This document shows positions 1-9,821 of a DNA stretch of 64,000 bases, piece by piece. Below the pieces are notes generated by a model that was not told where the DNA came from, did not search any database, and saw nothing but the letters and a program-made list of their open reading frames with translations. Position numbers and translations under genes: made by a program. How positions within the stretch are numbered: the first letter of the stretch is position 1; each line of letters opens with the position of its first letter. Source of the DNA: Pyropia yezoensis (taxonomy: Eukaryota > Rhodophyta > Bangiophyceae > Bangiales > Bangiaceae); assembly GCA_009829735.1 (NCBI GenBank), contig CM020620.1, positions 27,250,951-27,314,950 on the forward strand. Reading direction: 5' to 3'.

Positions 1-106
1 NNNNNNNNNNNNNNNNNNNNNNNNNNNNNNNNNNNNNNNNNNNNNNNNNNNNNNNNNNNNNNNNNNNNNNNNNNNNNNNNNNNNNNNNNNNNNNNNNNNN
101 NNNNNN
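1..106. other. Assembly gap (N) removing the 5' end of element E1
   Basis: The first 106 bases are N. The sequence resumes inside the untranslated leader of a retrotransposon, so the 5' LTR and primer binding site of that element cannot be seen. Confidence 0.99.
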
Positions 107-226
107 GGACTCCGCGGACACGACCCGGCGGATACGTACGCCGGGGGAGAGTCGGTTATTGGGGGAGGAGGTACCCTCTCGCAGTACCCCCACGACGAAG
201 GAGGCCAGGCAACTCGGGTTCCCGAG

Positions 227-1768
227 GTGCCGACGCCTGAAGTACCATCTTCAGTGGTGGAAGCTATGACCGCGCAGGTAACTGCGAGCCTACTGAAGCG
301 GATGGAGTCCGATGAGTTCGCTCATCAACTGGCTAAGCGACTGGATATCCAGGACGCTGACACGGAGATCGTCAACGAGGTCTTCCGGTCGGTTCTTACT
401 CCGGAACGTTATCGTTTGGAGGACCGCTCTACCACCGTATCGGAATCGATGCGTAATACGTCGCATCGGGCGATCCGCTCTATGCAGACCCTTATGAAGG
501 GAGTCCCTATGTTCGGGGGGCCGAACGGACGCCCGTTGGCAGTCATCGGCTTCTTGACTAGCTTCAAGGCAGCCGCAGACAAGGCGCTCGTTAACGAGGG
601 GCTGGCTCTGGAGATCCTCCCGTTCTTTGTTGATGAACGGGTGCGAGGCTTTCTTCGCCAGGCATCCCCGATGCCGGGAATGAGGGTCGCGGCCACCCCC
701 ATGGATTACCGTGGGATATTGAAGGAGCTGCTGAGCAGCTACCTCAGTGAGGACAAGTGCGAGGACCACTATCGGGCCCTTCGCACTGCCACCGCCCAGT
801 CCTGGGAGGATGAGGAGATGTTTGGACGCCGGATCCAAGAGCTCGACTACGAGCTGGGGAAGCTCCTCGGAGAAGGGGAGCTACGGGCCATCCTGTTCGC
901 AGGAGTACCCAACTACGTGCGGATATCCGCACGGGGCGCCAACACGGCACGGACGAACTTCAGTCGACTGATGCATATGTGCAAGTCCCTAGGGGACGCC
1001 TACCGGGTTCTACACCCGGAGTGTGCCTTGGCCCCGAAGCCCAAGGGTGAGGGAGGCAAGCCCAGTCTTACCCCGGTACCGAGGCAAGAGAAGGTGGAAC
1101 GTAAGGCCGCACCAGTACTGGTGGCGACCGAACATACCCCTATTGGTGAGGATGACCCCCTAGTCGACCAACAGGGCCACCTGTTGCTACCGGCGACGCC
1201 GGTGATTGATGAACATGGTACGGTAGCGTACATCGCCCCGGCTGGAACCCAGTTCCAGGTCAACGAAGGCACGGGACGGCGCGTCCCGTATGTGCGGACT
1301 ACGGGGTACTCCCCGGTGACGGGTAACCCTCACCAACCCTTGCCAACATGGGCGGTGCGCACGGAGGCACCTCCGCAGATTGCGGGCCGACCCAACCGGT
1401 TGGGGGAATCCATGTTCCGGTTGACCCAAGGACCCAAGGCCTACCAGGGAGCAGGCACTCGGGCGCCCGAGGGAAGCAACCGTAGCTACGGGACTACCCC
1501 GATGCGAACTCAAGGGGGGACCGGCACGTCCGGGTGTATGTTGTGTGGGGATCCCCAGCACTGGGTGTCTTCCTGCCCACTCATCCCCGAGGAGTCTCGG
1601 CGGGCAGCGGCGCAACGCAAGGCATCTACTGGGGGATATCCCGCCCGAGCACCCGGACCCGCACCGGGTAGGCAGCCAGCTCCAGGTGGAGTACTGGCCG
1701 TCGAGGGGGCACCTCCTCAGCCGGATGTCCCGGCGGACAGCACCCTACCAAGGGCGGGAAACGAGTAA
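227..1768 (+). CDS. gag: E1 Gag: capsid/nucleocapsid protein with one CCHC zinc knuckle
   Basis: This 513-residue protein should form the virus-like particle and bind element RNA. The N-terminal ~270 residues are helical and charged, as expected of a retrotransposon capsid. The middle (about 270-430) is Pro/Gly/Thr-rich linker. A CX2CX4HX4C zinc knuckle lies at C437-C440-H445-C450 and a basic, Pro-rich tail follows. The protein ends in Ala-Gly-Asn-Glu, the same four residues that end the Gag of E2. The ATG at 227 is used because the frame is open from there. The stop (1766-1768) lies 8 nt before the pol ATG, which is in another frame, so Gag and Pol are not one continuous ORF. The identification rests on the zinc knuckle and on position before pol. 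Confidence 0.9.
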   Translation: MPTPEVPSSVVEAMTAQVTASLLKRMESDEFAHQLAKRLDIQDADTEIVNEVFRSVLTPERYRLEDRSTTVSESMRNTSHRAIRSMQTLMKGVPMFGGPNGRPLAVIGFLTSFKAAADKALVNEGLALEILPFFVDERVRGFLRQASPMPGMRVAATPMDYRGILKELLSSYLSEDKCEDHYRALRTATAQSWEDEEMFGRRIQELDYELGKLLGEGELRAILFAGVPNYVRISARGANTARTNFSRLMHMCKSLGDAYRVLHPECALAPKPKGEGGKPSLTPVPRQEKVERKAAPVLVATEHTPIGEDDPLVDQQGHLLLPATPVIDEHGTVAYIAPAGTQFQVNEGTGRRVPYVRTTGYSPVTGNPHQPLPTWAVRTEAPPQIAGRPNRLGESMFRLTQGPKAYQGAGTRAPEGSNRSYGTTPMRTQGGTGTSGCMLCGDPQHWVSSCPLIPEESRRAAAQRKASTGGYPARAPGPAPGRQPAPGGVLAVEGAPPQPDVPADSTLPRAGNE

Positions 1769-1776
1769 GAGGAAGG

Positions 1777-4700
1777 ATGACCGGGGGGCGCCGGGGTTAC
1801 CCAAGCAAGCCACCCCGGAGTACCGCGGGGAAAGCCCCACGGAGAGCGCGGTTGAGCCGACGCCGCATCAACCCCCGGGTACACCTTCCGGCCCCGACGA
1901 CACGGCGTCAGGGGATTGATGACCAACCTCCAAGGTTGGGAGGAGAGGACGGGAAGCCCCGTCACGTTGAACCAGACAAGGGCCCTGTTCAGGATGCCCG
2001 AGCTACACCGGATATCGGTGTAGGACATGTGTTGTTTACCTTGGAGAACTTCAAGGTATCAGCCACCCTGGGGGTTGACCCCCAGTCGACACGATCGTAC
2101 TACCCTGTACTGGACACAGGGGCTGGACCCAACCTTATCCGGAAGGATACCCTCCCGGACAAGTGGCTTCCACGAGTCAGAGTGACTCGGGGACCCACCA
2201 TCAAGGACGCGAATGGTCGACTCATTCGTACGACCGCAGCGATGTCGCTGCAGGTTACCATCGGGGATCTCACCACGGAAGTTGACTTCCTGGTATGTGA
2301 AACGCTATCGGTGCCCTGCATACTGGGGTGCACCTTCATCAACGTTCACGTTGATACAATCCGGCCAGGCCGGAGGACCGTCGAGCTTCAAGAAGCCGAC
2401 GGGACGAAGCGAGGACACACGGCTATCGTCAGGGACCTGACGCTACAAGGAAGCCACGTTAACGTGGCTGAGGTGTACGCAAGCGTCGAGCCGAAGACAC
2501 TTCGGTTGGCCAAGCGAACTCGCTTTGAGCCGTTGTCAGAGACAGTCCTCCCGGTTAACTGCGACCTCGCAGGCATCTGCAGAGTCCAGTCCAACCTACG
2601 GACGTACAAGCGCCATGGGTTGACCATGGCCAACGGTCTCATAGACCTCCCAGCAGGAGGGTCGTCCCTCCTAGTGATGGCGAACTACCGCCGTAAGGCA
2701 GTCACCCTCCCGAAGGGAACTATCCTCGGGATTGCCGAACTCTACGAAGGAGATATCCTTACCCCTGATAAGGAAGGTCAAGTGGAACCACTTGAAGTAC
2801 TGGCGGTCGCCGAGACCACCGAGCGACAAATACCCGATGACGGGAAGCCTAACCCATCGGCGGCTCCGGCGGACCTGCCGCCAAAGGACCAAGAGGCCTT
2901 GAAGGCACTGGCCGAGGCTGACCTCGACCACCTTCCCCCTTCGGTAGCCGAAGGGGTACGACGGATGCTAAGAAAGCATGACGTTATGTGGACAGGCGGG
3001 GCCTTGGGGACCATTGGGGCAACCCAACATCGTATAGACCTGGTACCAGGCGCACGACCCGCCCGCTCACAACCGCACCGAGCGGGACCTATGCAACGAG
3101 AGATCGTTGATGGAGAAGTGAAGAGGATGAGTGAAGCTAAGGTGATCCGACCTTCGATGTCGGAATGGGGTGCCCCAGTCGTTATTGTGCCGAAGAAGGA
3201 TCAAACCCCTCGGTTTTGCATCGATTATCGACGCCTCAACTTGGTTACCAAGAAGGACTCATACCCTTTACCAAGGATGGATGAATGCATCGACTCCCTG
3301 GGGGAGGCTACGGTGTTTACCACCATCGACTGCAATGCCGGATACTGGCAGATCCCGGTGGCGGACGAGGATATCCCCAAGACGGCATTCGTCTGTCACA
3401 GTGGAGTGTACGAGTTCCTAAGGATGCCCTTCGGATTGTCCAACGCCCCCGCTACATTCCAGCGGGCTATCGACATCATACTGTCTGGGGTGAAGTGGCG
3501 TAACTGCCTAGTGTACCTCGATGACGTCATCGTCTTCTCGCGTAACATGGATGACCATGTACAACATGTTGACGAGGTACTCACCCTCTTGAGGAACGCC
3601 GGGGTAACCCTGCGTCTGAAGAAGTGCGCCTTCTTCCAACAGACGGTCGAATATCTGGGCCACCAGATAACCCCTGGTAAACTAGGGGTACTCGAAGCCA
3701 ATACCCGGGCACTCCGGGATGCCCGGTTCCCTAACACCCAGACGCAGCTCAAGAGCTTCCTGGGAATGTGCAATGTATACCGACGGTTCGTCAAGGACTT
3801 CGCTCGGATAGCTAAACCGTTAACGGTTCTTACGAGCAGTACCTTACCCAAGGTACTCCAACCCCCTTCGCCTAGCGAAGAGGAGGCATTCGAGTCGCTG
3901 AAGCGAGCCCTACTAGCCCCACCCGTCCTTGCGTTACCGCATAGACGGGGTACCTTCGTCATCGATGTCGATGCGTGTGGTACACAAGTGGGATGCACCC
4001 TGTTACAGGGAGAGACGTTGATCGGTACCGATAACGTTATCCCGGACCTACGTCCGGTAGGGTACTTCAGCCGGACACTCAACCCGGCTGAGCGGAACTA
4101 TAGTGCCACCGAGCGTGAATGCCTCGGAGTTATATGGGCAGTGCAACTGCTCCGTCCATACCTGGAGGGCTCCAGGTTCATCGTGAGGTCCGACCACGAA
4201 CCCCTACGATGGCTCCTCAACCTTGGTGACAAGGATTCCGATAGCCATGGGAGGCTAGCCCGATGGAGGCTGAAGATGGCCGAGCACGACTACCGCACGG
4301 TGTATAAGGCTGGGTCAACCCACCACCTCGGAGACGCGTTGTCTCGACTCGACACCCCGAGCGGGGATACCCGCCCGGTGGACGAGGACATCCCGGTAGT
4401 ACCGGTGTGCATGGTGGGTAATACTACCCAGGGTATGGCTGACCATACCATGGCACACCTTGCGTGCCCATTGACCCTCGCGGACTTCCGCGAGGCACAG
4501 GCCAACGACGATGACTGTAGACGTCATCGTGCTAACCTCCTGGCCGGTACGGCCGGCATCTTCTCCGAGAACGAAGACGGACTCATATACCGGCGGGCAC
4601 CCGCCGATGGACGACATCAAGTCGTGGTTCCCGTGTCCTTACGGCAAGCTGTCATGGAACGAGAACATGAGAACCCTACAGCCGGACACCCGGGGGGTTC

Positions 4701-5943
4701 ACGTATGTTCGCAGCAATGCGAAGGTTCTTCTACTGGCCAGCAATGGCCGTCGACGTGGTCGACCACGTAAGGGGATGCCACCCCTGTGCGCGTAACCGC
4801 ATGAGTCTACATAGGCAGGCGTCTGCCATGAAGCTATTCCCACCCGATGGGCCCAACGAGCAAGTCGCTATCGACATACTCGGGCCACTTCCGGTAACGG
4901 AAGAAGGGAACAGGTACATCCTGGTCATGTCTGACCGATTCACCAAGCTGTCACGAGCGGCAGCCATCCCGAATGATACGGCATACACGATTATGAACGC
5001 AGTGGTTGACCACTGGATCAGTGCATACGGAGTCATGAAGCAACTCCTCTCCGATAACGGAGCAAACCTTACGTCGGCATTCTGCACTAAGGTCCTGGGC
5101 ATGTTCGGTATCGAACCACGTCGGGCATCCGACTACCACCCGCAGTCCAACGGGCAGGTGGAGCGGTTCAACCGCACCATCGTCAAGATGCTACAGTGCT
5201 ACGTGGCAGAGCACACGAACACTTGGGACAGGCTTCTGTCCGTACTCGCCCTGGCATACAATGCCAGGCCACATCGGAGTACCAACATCGCCCCACTGGA
5301 ATGGGTCATGCCACTAGGCGTCGGTAACCTGACGCTGCCGCCAGGCAGGTGCACTCGGTATGATACACCGAAGGGCCGACCCGCCGAAAGCATCCACCTA
5401 GCTTGGTTGGCCAAGCTATCGTGGATGATTCCTAAGCTCAAGGGTGCCCTTGACAGAACACAACTTCGATATAAGAAGAACTTCGACGCCCGACTACGGG
5501 TGCGCAACGCAACCCTGGTAACAGGTGACTGGGTCTATATCAGACACCAGAAGTTCCGAGGGAACAAGCTTATGCAACCGGTCAAGGGACCGTACCAGAT
5601 CCTCCACAGAGATGACCACTCTGTTATCTTACACTCCGATACGGAGATCCAACGCATCAGTATGAATGATGTCACACCTGCTCCGAAGCCGGAACAGCCT
5701 CAGCCGGTACCGGCTGGGTTGCTACATGAAGCTCTTACAACCCACCGGTCGGATGACCCGGTGGGACCGGATGGGATTCCATACCAAGTAGAGAGCGTGG
5801 TCGGACACACCGACCCGGACATACCAGGACCCTGGTACGTCAAGGTTATGTGGGTCGGATACGACTCACCCACCTGGGAACAGGCGGCGAATATACCCCG
5901 CCAACTCCTCATGCCGTACATGAGGCGACGACGCCTACTGTAA
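1777..5943 (+). CDS. pol: E1 Pol: protease, reverse transcriptase, RNase H, integrase, chromodomain
   Basis: This 1388-residue polyprotein copies element RNA into DNA and integrates it. Visible landmarks: aspartic protease DTGAG starting at D113; RT catalytic YLDD at 580-583; RNase H with D730/D732 and a late H-x-x-A-D-A-L-S-R-like segment; integrase zinc module H964-X6-H971-X29-C1001-X2-C1004; integrase triad D1033, D1093, E1129 (exactly D,D-35-E); GPY/F-like region; C-terminal chromodomain from about residue 1335 containing W-V-G-Y and T-W-E. The first ~90 residues are basic and low-complexity. No internal stop is present, so this is the most intact pol in the window. The ATG at 1777 follows the gag stop by 8 nt, suggesting reinitiation or a frameshift rather than readthrough. 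The chromodomain probably directs integration to methylated-histone chromatin, as in other chromoviruses (family knowledge). Confidence 0.95.
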   Translation: MTGGRRGYPSKPPRSTAGKAPRRARLSRRRINPRVHLPAPTTRRQGIDDQPPRLGGEDGKPRHVEPDKGPVQDARATPDIGVGHVLFTLENFKVSATLGVDPQSTRSYYPVLDTGAGPNLIRKDTLPDKWLPRVRVTRGPTIKDANGRLIRTTAAMSLQVTIGDLTTEVDFLVCETLSVPCILGCTFINVHVDTIRPGRRTVELQEADGTKRGHTAIVRDLTLQGSHVNVAEVYASVEPKTLRLAKRTRFEPLSETVLPVNCDLAGICRVQSNLRTYKRHGLTMANGLIDLPAGGSSLLVMANYRRKAVTLPKGTILGIAELYEGDILTPDKEGQVEPLEVLAVAETTERQIPDDGKPNPSAAPADLPPKDQEALKALAEADLDHLPPSVAEGVRRMLRKHDVMWTGGALGTIGATQHRIDLVPGARPARSQPHRAGPMQREIVDGEVKRMSEAKVIRPSMSEWGAPVVIVPKKDQTPRFCIDYRRLNLVTKKDSYPLPRMDECIDSLGEATVFTTIDCNAGYWQIPVADEDIPKTAFVCHSGVYEFLRMPFGLSNAPATFQRAIDIILSGVKWRNCLVYLDDVIVFSRNMDDHVQHVDEVLTLLRNAGVTLRLKKCAFFQQTVEYLGHQITPGKLGVLEANTRALRDARFPNTQTQLKSFLGMCNVYRRFVKDFARIAKPLTVLTSSTLPKVLQPPSPSEEEAFESLKRALLAPPVLALPHRRGTFVIDVDACGTQVGCTLLQGETLIGTDNVIPDLRPVGYFSRTLNPAERNYSATERECLGVIWAVQLLRPYLEGSRFIVRSDHEPLRWLLNLGDKDSDSHGRLARWRLKMAEHDYRTVYKAGSTHHLGDALSRLDTPSGDTRPVDEDIPVVPVCMVGNTTQGMADHTMAHLACPLTLADFREAQANDDDCRRHRANLLAGTAGIFSENEDGLIYRRAPADGRHQVVVPVSLRQAVMEREHENPTAGHPGGSRMFAAMRRFFYWPAMAVDVVDHVRGCHPCARNRMSLHRQASAMKLFPPDGPNEQVAIDILGPLPVTEEGNRYILVMSDRFTKLSRAAAIPNDTAYTIMNAVVDHWISAYGVMKQLLSDNGANLTSAFCTKVLGMFGIEPRRASDYHPQSNGQVERFNRTIVKMLQCYVAEHTNTWDRLLSVLALAYNARPHRSTNIAPLEWVMPLGVGNLTLPPGRCTRYDTPKGRPAESIHLAWLAKLSWMIPKLKGALDRTQLRYKKNFDARLRVRNATLVTGDWVYIRHQKFRGNKLMQPVKGPYQILHRDDHSVILHSDTEIQRISMNDVTPAPKPEQPQPVPAGLLHEALTTHRSDDPVGPDGIPYQVESVVGHTDPDIPGPWYVKVMWVGYDSPTWEQAANIPRQLLMPYMRRRRLL

Positions 5944-5988
5944 CAACCCAACCGACACCGACTTCGGCTGTTGGGGGGTGAGGCTTAT

Positions 5989-6112
5989 ACCTACTAAGTA
6001 GGGTGTGACATGGTTAAAGCAGACTTAGGTTTCTAAGTCAAATCAGACTTAGGTTTCTAAGTCGAACCAAGCTTAGGTAACTAAGTAGAGCTAAGCTTAG
6101 GTAACTAAGTAA
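5989..6112 (+). repeat. Cluster of short hairpins between pol and the antisense ORF of E1
   Basis: Four near-identical palindromic units follow each other at 6023-6038, 6047-6062, about 6071-6086 and about 6095-6110. Each has an ACTTAG or CTTAG arm, a 4-nt loop (GTTT or GTAA) and a CTAAGT arm. A related palindrome (CCTACTAAGTAGGG) precedes them near 5990-6003. They lie in the 480-bp gap between the convergent pol and antisense ORF 3' ends. A role in 3'-end formation or in separating the two transcripts is inference. Confidence 0.8.
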
Positions 6113-6423
6113 AAACCTGAACCTTAATAAGGTAACTTAAAGGTAAAGGCTAACTCCGATAATATCGAAGTAACTAGGAGGCTTACACGGGAGGATGACC
6201 TCCCAAAGCCAAGACACAAAGTGAGGGAGGATAACCTCCCCAAGCATGAACCAACCGGAAGAAGTTGGACGGGAGGCAAGGCACCACTGAGCCAGAAGGG
6301 GTACTCCCCAGGGCAGCAAACAGAGGCAAGCAATGCCCCCAGCGGGGGATGAGTTTATACTCACTACTACCCGGCTACCATAAGGGTTGCCGGGGCCCTC
6401 TCCCGCACAAACAATAGCACTCC

Positions 6424-8871
6424 TCAGTGGGTAGACCCACTGCCCGAGGGAGGCCACTCACGCGTAAGCGCGTAGACCTCCGTGCTCCACCGGTCGGCAA
6501 CGTCACGACGGTCGACCACCCGAGTTACCTCGGTGCATAGCTGGACGAGGGTGCTGCGGCCAGCCTCCACGTCCTCCAGAGCTTTCTGGAGGCGGTCCAG
6601 CACGCCACCGAAGCAACGCGCTGACCCAACCAGCGCAGCACCTGGGGGGATATCCCCCCAGCTAACAGAGAGACCCCCACGCATGGCGCGGGTAACAAGG
6701 GCGTCAACGCCCTCATACCAGAGACGGGGACCCCCGTCATGTAGGACAGGGGCGGGAGGTGACACTGGCGCAGCCAGAGGAGCCATAGGAGCCGACACGG
6801 CTACCACCGGAGCCGGTGGCACCTGATACGAGGCCCGGTAGGACCCTACCGAAGGGGCTCCACCGTAACCACGGCGGTACTCCGCCCGACGACGGGACAC
6901 CTCACGCTCCCCACCCACAGAGCCCCACTCTCGGGGACGACGGCCAACCGCCGCCGGCATCGGGTTACCGAACCACGGAGCAAGGACCTGAAGAGGGTCA
7001 GGGATAACCATGGGAATACCCAGGTCAGGAACGGCCTCGGTGGACGCCCACCCATGGCAACTAGGCTCACCCGGCTGAGTACGCCGGACACGCAACGAGT
7101 GACGAGGCAAGGGGGAAGCCCCAGCCTGCGGGTCCCGGTACGGGGGAAGGGCCAACACCCCAGCCCAGTTCACGGCATCGTGAACAGCCAGCAGGGCTTC
7201 GAACTCCCGGGCCAACCCGGTCTTGGCAGCTATCAGATCCACGCCCAACTGCGCGATGTGCCGACGGACACCCGTCGGAAGATGAAACAGACGACCCTGC
7301 CGGCGGACGGACAGCAAGAAGGATGAAGCCTGCCCGAGGGTAACCTCAAGGGTGAAGGTACCCTGCAACGGGTGGACCGGCCGGGAGGCCAACACACTCC
7401 CGAAGTATCGGAGGCAGGAGCCGGTGTCAAACCGGAAAGCAGGGGCGGGTTCCCACCCCTCCTGCCATAGCGGCGGGCGCACGGGAGTGTATACCGGAGC
7501 ACGACCGTTGCCGGTCTGCAACGCACACGTTATATCCGTGCGGAACGCATCGGCCATGACACCATGGTTACGTCGCCAACTCGACGCCGACTTCAACCCC
7601 GCCATGGGCGGGTAGGGAGCCGTCAACGACAGATACGGGGGTTCCCCCGGGTAGTAGTCAAAGTCGGGATACCGACCGGTACGGCTCACCGTCTCCCCAA
7701 ACGCAACCGGCTCCGCCGCCGCCGCAATCCCCCGAGCACTAGCCGGGTAGTCAATCTCCCGCGGCAACGCGGGGGCAATCAAGTCGCAGACCCCGAAGTT
7801 GGGGTCGAGGTAGACCTCACCCCGTCCCACCCGGGTGCGCCAGAGCTGCGCATGCCGGTCGTCCGGCTGACTCAGGATCCAATGGTGTTCCACCCGGACC
7901 GCGTTCGGCTGGTTGACCAGCCGCACCAACTCCCGCTCCCAGCACGGGTCCACCTTGACGCGCCGGGAGGATTCTCCACGGGGATGCACCAGGTGGAAGT
8001 CCACCCGCATACGCCCATCGGACTCCATCGACTCTTGCACCGTGAGGCCTCGAACCCGAGCCACCAAGTCGGACACCGACATGGCGGGTTGACCCGCCGC
8101 CACGGCGACGCCGCCACCCAACGGGGCAACCCGGGCAGGACCAGGAAGAATCGGGGGCGCCGGGGGACGCACCACCGGCAGAGGGGCCGACGTCGGAGAT
8201 GGACGAGGCCGAGGAGGAAGAAGAAGGGCGGGCGCCCGCCCGGAGTAACTCCCGGTGTCAACCGCCATGGGAGAAGGAGCGTCTTGACCGCTCGACGCCC
8301 GCGGCACCGCAGGAACGGCACCGGCGCCGGCACCACCCGTCGGCGTAGCCCCCGCCTCGGAAGGGGAAGGCACTTGGACAGCCTCCGGAGCCGGAGCCCC
8401 GGCCGTGCGGACACCCGCACCGTCTTGACCCGCCGCACCGGGTGTCGCACCGCCACCACCACCCGCGTCAACGTCGGGACCGCCTCGAGGAGTCACCGCC
8501 CGGACACCCGGACCACCTTGACCAGCCGGAGTCGGCTGCGGGTCGCGACCTCCGCCGCAGGGCGGACCATCTTGAGGTACCTGCGGTGAGCCGGCACCGG
8601 CACCAGGCCCCATCCGGGCAGCCGGCAGAGAGGGGGTAGAAGCCGCCACGCGCGGTTGACCGCCGGGTTGACCTCCGGCCGACGGCACCGTCGTGCCGCT
8701 GCACACGGACGACAGTCCTCCGGCCGACAGACGGACGGACACCGCAGGCCCGTCGTCGTCAGACGAGCTCACCCCGTAACGCGCGGCGTCGGGACCGACA
8801 GGCGCGTCGTCCTCCATCTCCTCCCCGATCAGGAGGTCTTCCTCCTCTTCAAGCACCTGGGGATAGGACAT
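6424..8871 (-). CDS. aORF1: antisense accessory protein of E1, aORF-core family
   Basis: This ORF lies inside E1 on the strand opposite to gag-pol, between pol and the 3' LTR, and reads towards pol. From the ATG at 8871 it encodes 815 residues; the frame stays open upstream to about 9153 without a better ATG. The N-terminus is strongly acidic (about residues 8-25), followed by ~230 residues of Pro/Gly/Ala-rich linker and a globular region. The core includes Y-F-G-S-V-L-A-S-R-P (around 7390-7416) and then a helix pair with R-Q-G-R-L-F-H-L and V-N-W. Both features can be aligned by eye with the antisense ORFs of E2 and E3 and the gene at 57291. The function is unknown; I recognise no catalytic motif. 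An uninterrupted 2.4-kb frame argues for selection, although high GC lowers stop frequency and inflates antisense ORFs. Confidence 0.7.
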   Translation of the reverse strand: MSYPQVLEEEEDLLIGEEMEDDAPVGPDAARYGVSSSDDDGPAVSVRLSAGGLSSVCSGTTVPSAGGQPGGQPRVAASTPSLPAARMGPGAGAGSPQVPQDGPPCGGGRDPQPTPAGQGGPGVRAVTPRGGPDVDAGGGGGATPGAAGQDGAGVRTAGAPAPEAVQVPSPSEAGATPTGGAGAGAVPAVPRASSGQDAPSPMAVDTGSYSGRAPALLLPPRPRPSPTSAPLPVVRPPAPPILPGPARVAPLGGGVAVAAGQPAMSVSDLVARVRGLTVQESMESDGRMRVDFHLVHPRGESSRRVKVDPCWERELVRLVNQPNAVRVEHHWILSQPDDRHAQLWRTRVGRGEVYLDPNFGVCDLIAPALPREIDYPASARGIAAAAEPVAFGETVSRTGRYPDFDYYPGEPPYLSLTAPYPPMAGLKSASSWRRNHGVMADAFRTDITCALQTGNGRAPVYTPVRPPLWQEGWEPAPAFRFDTGSCLRYFGSVLASRPVHPLQGTFTLEVTLGQASSFLLSVRRQGRLFHLPTGVRRHIAQLGVDLIAAKTGLAREFEALLAVHDAVNWAGVLALPPYRDPQAGASPLPRHSLRVRRTQPGEPSCHGWASTEAVPDLGIPMVIPDPLQVLAPWFGNPMPAAVGRRPREWGSVGGEREVSRRRAEYRRGYGGAPSVGSYRASYQVPPAPVVAVSAPMAPLAAPVSPPAPVLHDGGPRLWYEGVDALVTRAMRGGLSVSWGDIPPGAALVGSARCFGGVLDRLQKALEDVEAGRSTLVQLCTEVTRVVDRRDVADRWSTEVYALTREWPPSGSGSTH

Positions 8872-9446
8872 GATAACGGGTGCGGAGTCCCCCGCGCCCA
8901 CAAGCCGTCGACGGCTACAACCCGGTACGGTGGGATAACCGGGACGAGCCAGGGAAGCGCGGACACCCGCGCTTATGACCACAAACGGCCACGAGAAGCG
9001 CCGCAGGCACGCGGGTCGACCCGCGCCCCACGGGGCTACGACCGCGCTCCACCCAGGCACCTGGGCGGGACGGGGCCACACCCACACACGGGGTAAGTAA
9101 GGGGGGTCACCCCCAACCGCCCCCACGCAACGCGGGCAGCCCCCGCCCCCCACTCAATCGTCCACACGAGAGGGGCCCCCCTACCACCAGGCACCTGGTG
9201 GCGGATCCGCTTGCACCACCCCTCGGAAAGGGGGGGCGTGAACAGCAACCCGCATCGGGAATTTAACGGTCCGGAAAACGGATCGTGTGTGTGTACCACG
9301 CAAAGGGGGGCACCCCCCTGAGACAACCTCGAAAAGGGGTGTCTGTCGCGACGGGGCGCAAAGCCCCACCCGACGGGTAAACGGTCACGCGACCCACTTA
9401 CATTCGGTACCCCGAATGCAACTCGACCCGAGGACGGGCCGAATCT

Positions 9447-9458
9447 AAGGGGGGGATA
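9447..9458 (+). other. E1 polypurine tract
   Basis: The run AAGGGGGGGATA immediately precedes the TG that starts the 3' LTR. This is the expected position of the plus-strand primer for reverse transcription. Confidence 0.75.
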
Positions 9459-9821
9459 TGTAGCAATATGGTTGTCCGTATTGTGACCCTAATATCAGGG
9501 GGGCTACTTCTAACCCTTAACTTTCAATTTGATAGTTCGTACTGGTCACGGTATCTATAAGTTACGTATGACCAGAGGGACTTGCATCTTGGGGTGGAGG
9601 GTAGTTAGTAGTGTCTCCGAGGGTTTATAACGAGGGGGCCGGTGGCGAATCCACCGCCGGCCAAGGTAGAACAACAAACCCCTCCCATTTGGGCTCCCAT
9701 CTTGGTCCCGTGGCTTGCGCTCCAAGGACAGCAACCTTGGCCTCCCGGTGACGTTGGTGCCGATCCCCCTTGGTGAGTGTTCCCTGAGAGTGGACGTGCG
9801 ACGGATTCCTATTGTGCTACA
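9459..9821 (+). repeat. E1 3' LTR (about 363 bp)
   Basis: The LTR starts TGTAGCAAT just after the polypurine tract. It is judged to end at ATTGTGCTACA, an imperfect inverted match to its start. A TATAA-like stretch lies near 9626-9631. The end point is inferred from the inverted termini because no second LTR copy is visible in this window. Confidence 0.6.

Larger units (their letters stand above)
107..9821 (+). mobile_element. E1: Ty3/Gypsy chromovirus with an antisense accessory ORF, 5' LTR missing
   Basis: Order on the plus strand: leader, gag (227-1768), pol (1777-5943), a short gap with small hairpins, an antisense ORF (8871-6424), a polypurine tract (9447-9458) and a 3' LTR (9459-9821). 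The pol order protease-RT-RNase H-integrase-chromodomain places it in the chromovirus branch of Ty3/Gypsy (Metaviridae-type LTR retrotransposons). gag, pol and the antisense ORF are all open with no nonsense codons, so this copy may be recent or active. The missing 5' LTR prevents dating by LTR comparison, and no target duplication can be checked. Confidence 0.93.

Noticed and set aside
4231..4620. Antisense frames within pol of E1
   Set aside because: Shadows of the coding strand. They do not sit at the conserved antisense position between pol and the 3' LTR and show no family motifs.
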